In this document: in pieces, positions 6,220 through 9,368 of the stretch
Layout of the letters: every line of letters starts with the position of its first letter
Position numbering within the stretch: position 1 is the stretch's first letter
From: an uncultured Rickettsiales bacterium
GTDB taxonomy: Bacteria; Pseudomonadota; Alphaproteobacteria; UBA8366
NCBI GenBank assembly: GCA_913046825.1
Contig: CAJWTF010000147.1
Span: forward strand, 1 to 9,368
Length of the DNA: 9,368 nucleotides
Direction: 5' to 3'
Position numbers and translations under genes: made by a program
The notes under the pieces: model-generated
What the model saw: only the letters and a program-made list of their open reading frames with translations
Database searches by the model: none
What the model was told of the DNA's origin: nothing

Positions 6220-7794
6220 CTACAGCGGCGCCAGGCGGAACGAGTCGCGTTCCTGTTGATCTAGTTGATCTACCAAGCCTATTTCCCAATCGAGATAGGC
6301 ATGTGCCGCAGCCGGGTCGCCGCCGTTGGGGTTGTTGCGGTGCTGCCAGTGATACACCAATTCGATACCATCGGCATCGGATGGCTCATTCGGTGTGGCG
6401 ACGATCTTAAGAGCCGCTTCCCGCCACGCAGTCTCATCGTCGGATAGCTGTTGTACATTAGTGATGCCCAATTCACCAAGCCGCTGCACCGCGAGCGCGG
6501 CAACGCCGTCATCGGAGGTGATCAGGACGACCGGTTTCTTGGCACTGAGGCCTAGCCCCTCAAACCTCGGTCGGATGGACCATGTCGCACCCTCGATGTG
6601 CCCTGCGCGATAGGCACGGGGCGAACGCAGGTCCACAAGTTGGGCATTCCCGAGTTGGTCTTTTGCCGCCGGCGCGACCGGCTCTACTCCGAAAGCAGAG
6701 ACCTCAGGTATCGCGACGCCGCGCATGGCATCGACGCCGCCGCGTAAGATCGCGACATCGTAGCCGATCTGATGGATCCAATTCGCCATCATTGGTGCTC
6801 GGATCATCTCGTTATCCATGACAATTACGCGACCTCCACGCACGCCGACCCAGATATCAATACCTTGCACCAGTTGCCCGCCGAGCGCGTGCCGGCTGCC
6901 TGGAATTCCGTCGGCCTTGAATTCCTCATCGCTTCGGACATCGATCAGATAAGTCGAGCGTGTCGTATCGACGAGCCAAGCGGCGGCCTCTTCGGGCTCA
7001 ATAAACTTGAGGCCCGTCTTTGCCGCGCGCACTTCGGCCCGCTCGCGCAACGGTGCGAGTTTTGCCTCCGACGTCGGCGCATCTGGATAGGTGCGGGTCG
7101 CCCCTTCTTCGCGCTTCAGCCCCGCAAGGAACCAGCCCTGCGTGCCGTTCTCGAGCGCATAGACCGGGTTGGGGAGGCCAAAGGCGCGGAGCGTCTCCGC
7201 GCCCAGAATCGAGCGGGTGCGTCCGGCGCAATTCACGATGATCGTTGTCTCCGGGTCCGGCACGAGTTCGCCGATGCGCAGGGTCGATTCACCGTTCGGG
7301 CAGCAAATCCCGCCGGGAATATTGAAGTTGTTGTATTCCCCATAAGGTCGGCTATCGATGATGATATGGTTAGGATTTTCCGCCTTCAGTGCCATGACCT
7401 GTTCGGATGTCAGGTTTGGCGTGTGGTTACCGATCTCCAAGAGTTCGCCGAACGTCTTGCTCGGTAAATGCTCACCCTTATAGAGCGTGTACCCGGCGGC
7501 TCCCCAGGCAGCCGCACCTCCCTCCATAATGGACACATTACTATACCCCAGCGCCTCGGCGCGCGCCGCCGCAAGCGTGGCAATACCATCATCATTGTCG
7601 TAGAGGACCATGCGGACGAGAGGTACCGGCGCCAACTCGATCAGCCGCACTTCGAAATTACTGTAGGGGACAGATACGGCGAAAAACGGATGGCCGTCGC
7701 CGAACTGACCGCCCTCGCGAACATCGAAGAAAGCGATCTCCTTGCCGTCGGACAACATATCCCTGACCGCGTGTGCCTCTACCATTGCTACCAA
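6220..7794 (-). CDS. Four-domain rhodanese sulfurtransferase with one catalytic Cys
   Basis: A 524-residue cytoplasmic protein made of four rhodanese-like domains, roughly residues 1-105, 120-230, 262-365 and 375-465, plus a 55-residue tail (LVYHWQHRNNPNGG) outside the fold. Only domain 2 has an active-site loop with a cysteine, NC189AGRTRS, which would carry the persulfide. The equivalent loops in domain 1 (YDNDDG), domain 3 (MDNEMIRA) and domain 4 (TSDDGVAA) lack it. Each domain still shows the IIDSRPYGEY / LIDVRSDEEF / LVDLRSPRAY type strand and the x-GG-x-x-x-W end, so the fold is kept. From memory, such four-domain proteins occur in alpha- and betaproteobacteria. The start is TTG at 7794, chosen by the strong ribosome site at 7802-7810; the ATG at 7785 is too far from it. 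It is convergent with the UGSC operon and may be co-expressed with the Sel1 gene upstream. Confidence 0.85.
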   Translation of the reverse strand: MVAMVEAHAVRDMLSDGKEIAFFDVREGGQFGDGHPFFAVSVPYSNFEVRLIELAPVPLVRMVLYDNDDGIATLAAARAEALGYSNVSIMEGGAAAWGAAGYTLYKGEHLPSKTFGELLEIGNHTPNLTSEQVMALKAENPNHIIIDSRPYGEYNNFNIPGGICCPNGESTLRIGELVPDPETTIIVNCAGRTRSILGAETLRAFGLPNPVYALENGTQGWFLAGLKREEGATRTYPDAPTSEAKLAPLRERAEVRAAKTGLKFIEPEEAAAWLVDTTRSTYLIDVRSDEEFKADGIPGSRHALGGQLVQGIDIWVGVRGGRVIVMDNEMIRAPMMANWIHQIGYDVAILRGGVDAMRGVAIPEVSAFGVEPVAPAAKDQLGNAQLVDLRSPRAYRAGHIEGATWSIRPRFEGLGLSAKKPVVLITSDDGVAALAVQRLGELGITNVQQLSDDETAWREAALKIVATPNEPSDADGIELVYHWQHRNNPNGGDPAAAHAYLDWEIGLVDQLDQQERDSFRLAPL

Positions 7795-7801
7795 GATATA
7801 T

Positions 7802-7810
7802 CCCTCCTCG
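7802..7810 (-). promoter_or_regulatory. Strong ribosome binding site that decides a TTG start
   Basis: On the minus strand CGAGGAGGG ends seven bases before the TTG at 7794 and sixteen bases before the ATG at 7785. The spacing favours TTG as the start of the rhodanese gene. Confidence 0.6.
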
Positions 7811-7870
7811 TTTTCATCGGGCTTGCTGCGAAGGCGCCGCTATATTGTTGGGATGGCCCATACTATTTCC

Positions 7871-8839
7871 CTATTTGAGCTTATCCGCACTGCTGGGCTT
7901 ATCATCAACCGAATATCCCTGCCTTGATGCACGTTTCCACCATTTGTTTGCGGTATTCTCATCCGCGGGTACACCCTGTCCCTTATAATACATCAAACCC
8001 AGACTGTGCTGCGCGTGAGCATGTCCATATTCGGCGGCCTTCGTGAACCAACTCAGCGCCGCCCCAAAGTTCTGCGGAAGACCTTGTCCGTCGTAATACA
8101 TGCGCGCCAGATTGTATTGCGCGCGAACATCCCCCTGTACAGCCGCGCGTATGTACCACATCTCGGCCATCTCCGGGTCTTTTGGAACGCTTTTTCCTGC
8201 TTGAAACAACAAAGCCATGTTGTATTGAGCGTTCGCGTCCCCCTGTTCGGCAGCAAGCTCATATTCCGGTCGTTTGATTCCATATAGTTTCGCTAATACA
8301 ATATCTTTTCTTTGTTCAAACACGCGTTTAAAAACATTCAATTTTTCGACTTTGGAATACTGATCGTCAATATTGGAATATTCGGTTGAATTGATTTTTA
8401 AATATAGTTCTTCCGCTATATTTAAACTGGTCCCCGTTATTGGATTTTTTACTTCTTCGATAGGGAAATTTATACCTTTAAGCAATCCATCATACTGTTT
8501 TCTATTTAAAGAGACACGGTGTTGTTTATAGTTAGGCATACCAAAGGAAAAACCTAAGTACGACATCTCCTTTTTTACTTCAGTTATCATTTCCTTCGTT
8601 AATGTCTTTGATTCCAGCTCACTCCATTGAATTGGATCTTTTAGCTTATTCACTATCACGCAATAAATTGAGCAATCCGGGCTTGCCCGTCCCCATGGTG
8701 CGATAATGGCGATACCCAATCCGCCGCCGACGACCGCCACCAAAGCCAACAATACCAAAAATGTTCTGACGCCTTTTAGAACATCAACCCATACTGGTTC
8801 TCCCAGCGCGTTGACTTTTCCACTGTTTGAATCTGCCAT
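7871..8839 (-). CDS. Membrane-anchored Sel1-repeat (SLR/TPR-like) protein
   Basis: A 322-residue protein with an N-terminal cytoplasmic stretch, one membrane segment at about residues 26-48 (TFLVLLALVAVVGGGLGIAI), a unique middle region (about 50-190) and three Sel1-like repeats at about 193-306. The repeats are clear: AAEQGDANAQYNMALLFQAG, AAVQGDVRAQYNLARMYYDG and AAEYGHAHAQHSLGLMYYKG. Sel1 repeats form a helical scaffold for protein contacts, here likely facing the periplasm. The middle region holds Cys56 and Cys60 just after the membrane segment, which could form a disulfide, and is otherwise not recognised. The ATG at 8839 has GGAAAAAT before it. The DNA for the middle region (about 8280-8660) is much richer in A+T than the repeats or the flanking genes, suggesting different origins of the two halves. 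The role is unknown. Confidence 0.85.
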   Translation of the reverse strand: MADSNSGKVNALGEPVWVDVLKGVRTFLVLLALVAVVGGGLGIAIIAPWGRASPDCSIYCVIVNKLKDPIQWSELESKTLTKEMITEVKKEMSYLGFSFGMPNYKQHRVSLNRKQYDGLLKGINFPIEEVKNPITGTSLNIAEELYLKINSTEYSNIDDQYSKVEKLNVFKRVFEQRKDIVLAKLYGIKRPEYELAAEQGDANAQYNMALLFQAGKSVPKDPEMAEMWYIRAAVQGDVRAQYNLARMYYDGQGLPQNFGAALSWFTKAAEYGHAHAQHSLGLMYYKGQGVPADENTANKWWKRASRQGYSVDDKPSSADKLK

Positions 8840-8852
8840 ATTTTTCCAGATC

Positions 8853-8868
8853 CACTCGATTCCGAGTG
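8853..8868. repeat. Short hairpin in the leader of the Sel1 gene
   Basis: CACTCG (8853-8858) and CGAGTG (8863-8868) form a perfect six-pair stem around ATTC, 13 bases upstream of the Sel1 start codon. It could be an operator or a leader hairpin near the ribosome site, or it could be chance. Confidence 0.3.
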
Positions 8869-9000
8869 TCCTCTTTCATTCGTAGTTGGGGTGGTCGTTC
8901 GTCAAATTTCCGTCGGTAGAGTTCAAGCTGATGCCAACATCTAGGCACAGCTTCATAATACAGAATACCTCTCGGGTTATCTAATTCGATGCCCGGTCGC

Positions 9001-9048
9001 CAAACACCTTGCGTCAGAAAGCAGAGTTATGACCAAATTTGGTGTTTG
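9001..9048. repeat. Nested palindromes before the transposase
   Basis: CAAACACC (9001-9008) and GGTGTTTG (9041-9048) form an eight-base inverted repeat. Overlapping the right arm is a perfect 12-base palindrome ACCAAATTTGGT (9032-9043). They lie in the 286-base gap between the divergent Sel1 and transposase genes, which holds no other recognisable feature. They could be an operator site or belong to the insertion sequence end; the matching right end is outside the window. Confidence 0.3.
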
Positions 9049-9125
9049 AACATTTGAAAGAAAGCGTCTTATCAGGTTGACTTGTTATTGCAAGACACCG
9101 GTTCAACCAAAGTTAATACGCCACT

Positions 9126-9368
9126 GTGAAGAAGAATAACGTTTTAGAATTTGCCAATCGAGACGCAATTTTCGATCCCCTGACAGCTTTGCTGAGATCG
9201 GGTGCGCAGAAGTTAATCAATCAAGCTGTGGAAGCAGAGCTTCAGGAACTGCTGAGCCAGTATACTGACCGGCGCACCAATGATGGCCATTCTCTTGTGG
9301 TCCGCAATGGCCATTTACCAGAGCACGATCTATAGACAAGGTTAGGCCTGTGACGGTCAAGATTTCCA
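9126..9368 (+). pseudogene. IS256-family (Mutator-like) transposase, N-terminal part, decayed, cut by window edge
   Basis: The N-terminal region of an IS256-type DDE transposase starting at a GTG at 9126. The segment LLRSGAQKLINQAVEAELQE followed by RRTNDGHSLVVRNGHLPEHDL is the usual opening of this family (a helix with QAVEAEL, then RNGHLP). A TAG at 9333-9335 (codon 70) sits where Gln (CAG) is expected in the D-L-Q-T-G pattern. Then the continuation PVTVKIS is found in another frame from 9347, as if one C were lost from GGCCCT. Both lesions suggest an inactive copy. The element continues past the window, and its left terminal repeat is not identified. Confidence 0.75.

Noticed and set aside
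6772..7467. Long open frame of 231 codons on the plus strand
   Set aside because: It is antisense to the rhodanese gene, lacks any family pattern and is rich in Arg/Ala as expected from the complement of GC-rich coding DNA.
1..9368. CRISPR array, tRNA, rRNA or attachment site
   Set aside because: No regularly spaced repeats, cloverleaf sequence or rRNA-like stretch was seen on either strand by eye.

Overview
The window looks like an accessory segment of a proteobacterial chromosome, most likely alphaproteobacterial. This rests on the gene families (N-acyl-D-amino-acid deacylase, a PAS_5-type regulator remnant, a multi-domain rhodanese, a UGSC protein) and on moderately GC-rich coding DNA with AT-richer intergenic stretches. 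No taxonomic marker gene is present, so this is an inference.

Layout. Positions 99-3743 hold a four-gene minus-strand operon, read right to left: a small ferredoxin-fold (EthD/DUF4286-like) protein, an SMR-family multidrug/cation exporter, an MFS transporter and a zinc-dependent N-acyl-D-amino-acid deacylase. The SMR gene has no usable ATG, GTG or TTG in its expected 5' end. Read from an in-frame CTG it aligns with EmrE without gaps, so that Glu14, Tyr60 and Trp63 fall at the EmrE positions. Positions 3744-4527 form a divergent intergenic stretch carrying the remains of a PAS_5-type gene with two in-frame stops.

Positions 4528-6148 carry a two-gene plus-strand operon. The first gene encodes a 359-residue uncharacterised protein ending in a CxxC tail. 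The second is the key feature: a 174-codon gene interrupted by an in-frame UGA at 5900-5902 within the motif GLGD-U-GSC. This is the UGSC selenoprotein family. Just after the UGA lies a long stem-loop with a five-base apical loop containing a G, 18 bases from the UGA, as expected of a bacterial SECIS. An ordinary gene caller would split it into two ORFs or call it a pseudogene.

Convergent to it (6220-7794, minus) is a four-domain rhodanese in which only the second domain keeps a catalytic cysteine. Next (7871-8839, minus) is a membrane-anchored Sel1-repeat protein with an AT-rich middle. At the right edge (9126-9368, plus) is the start of a decayed IS256-family transposase.

How the genes may work together: the left operon looks like uptake/export plus hydrolysis of an N-acylated amino acid or related amide. 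The UGSC operon, and possibly the neighbouring rhodanese, suggest thiol/selenol or sulfur-transfer redox chemistry. A functional link between these blocks is inferred only from proximity. The selenocysteine insertion genes (selA, selB, selC, selD) are not in the window.
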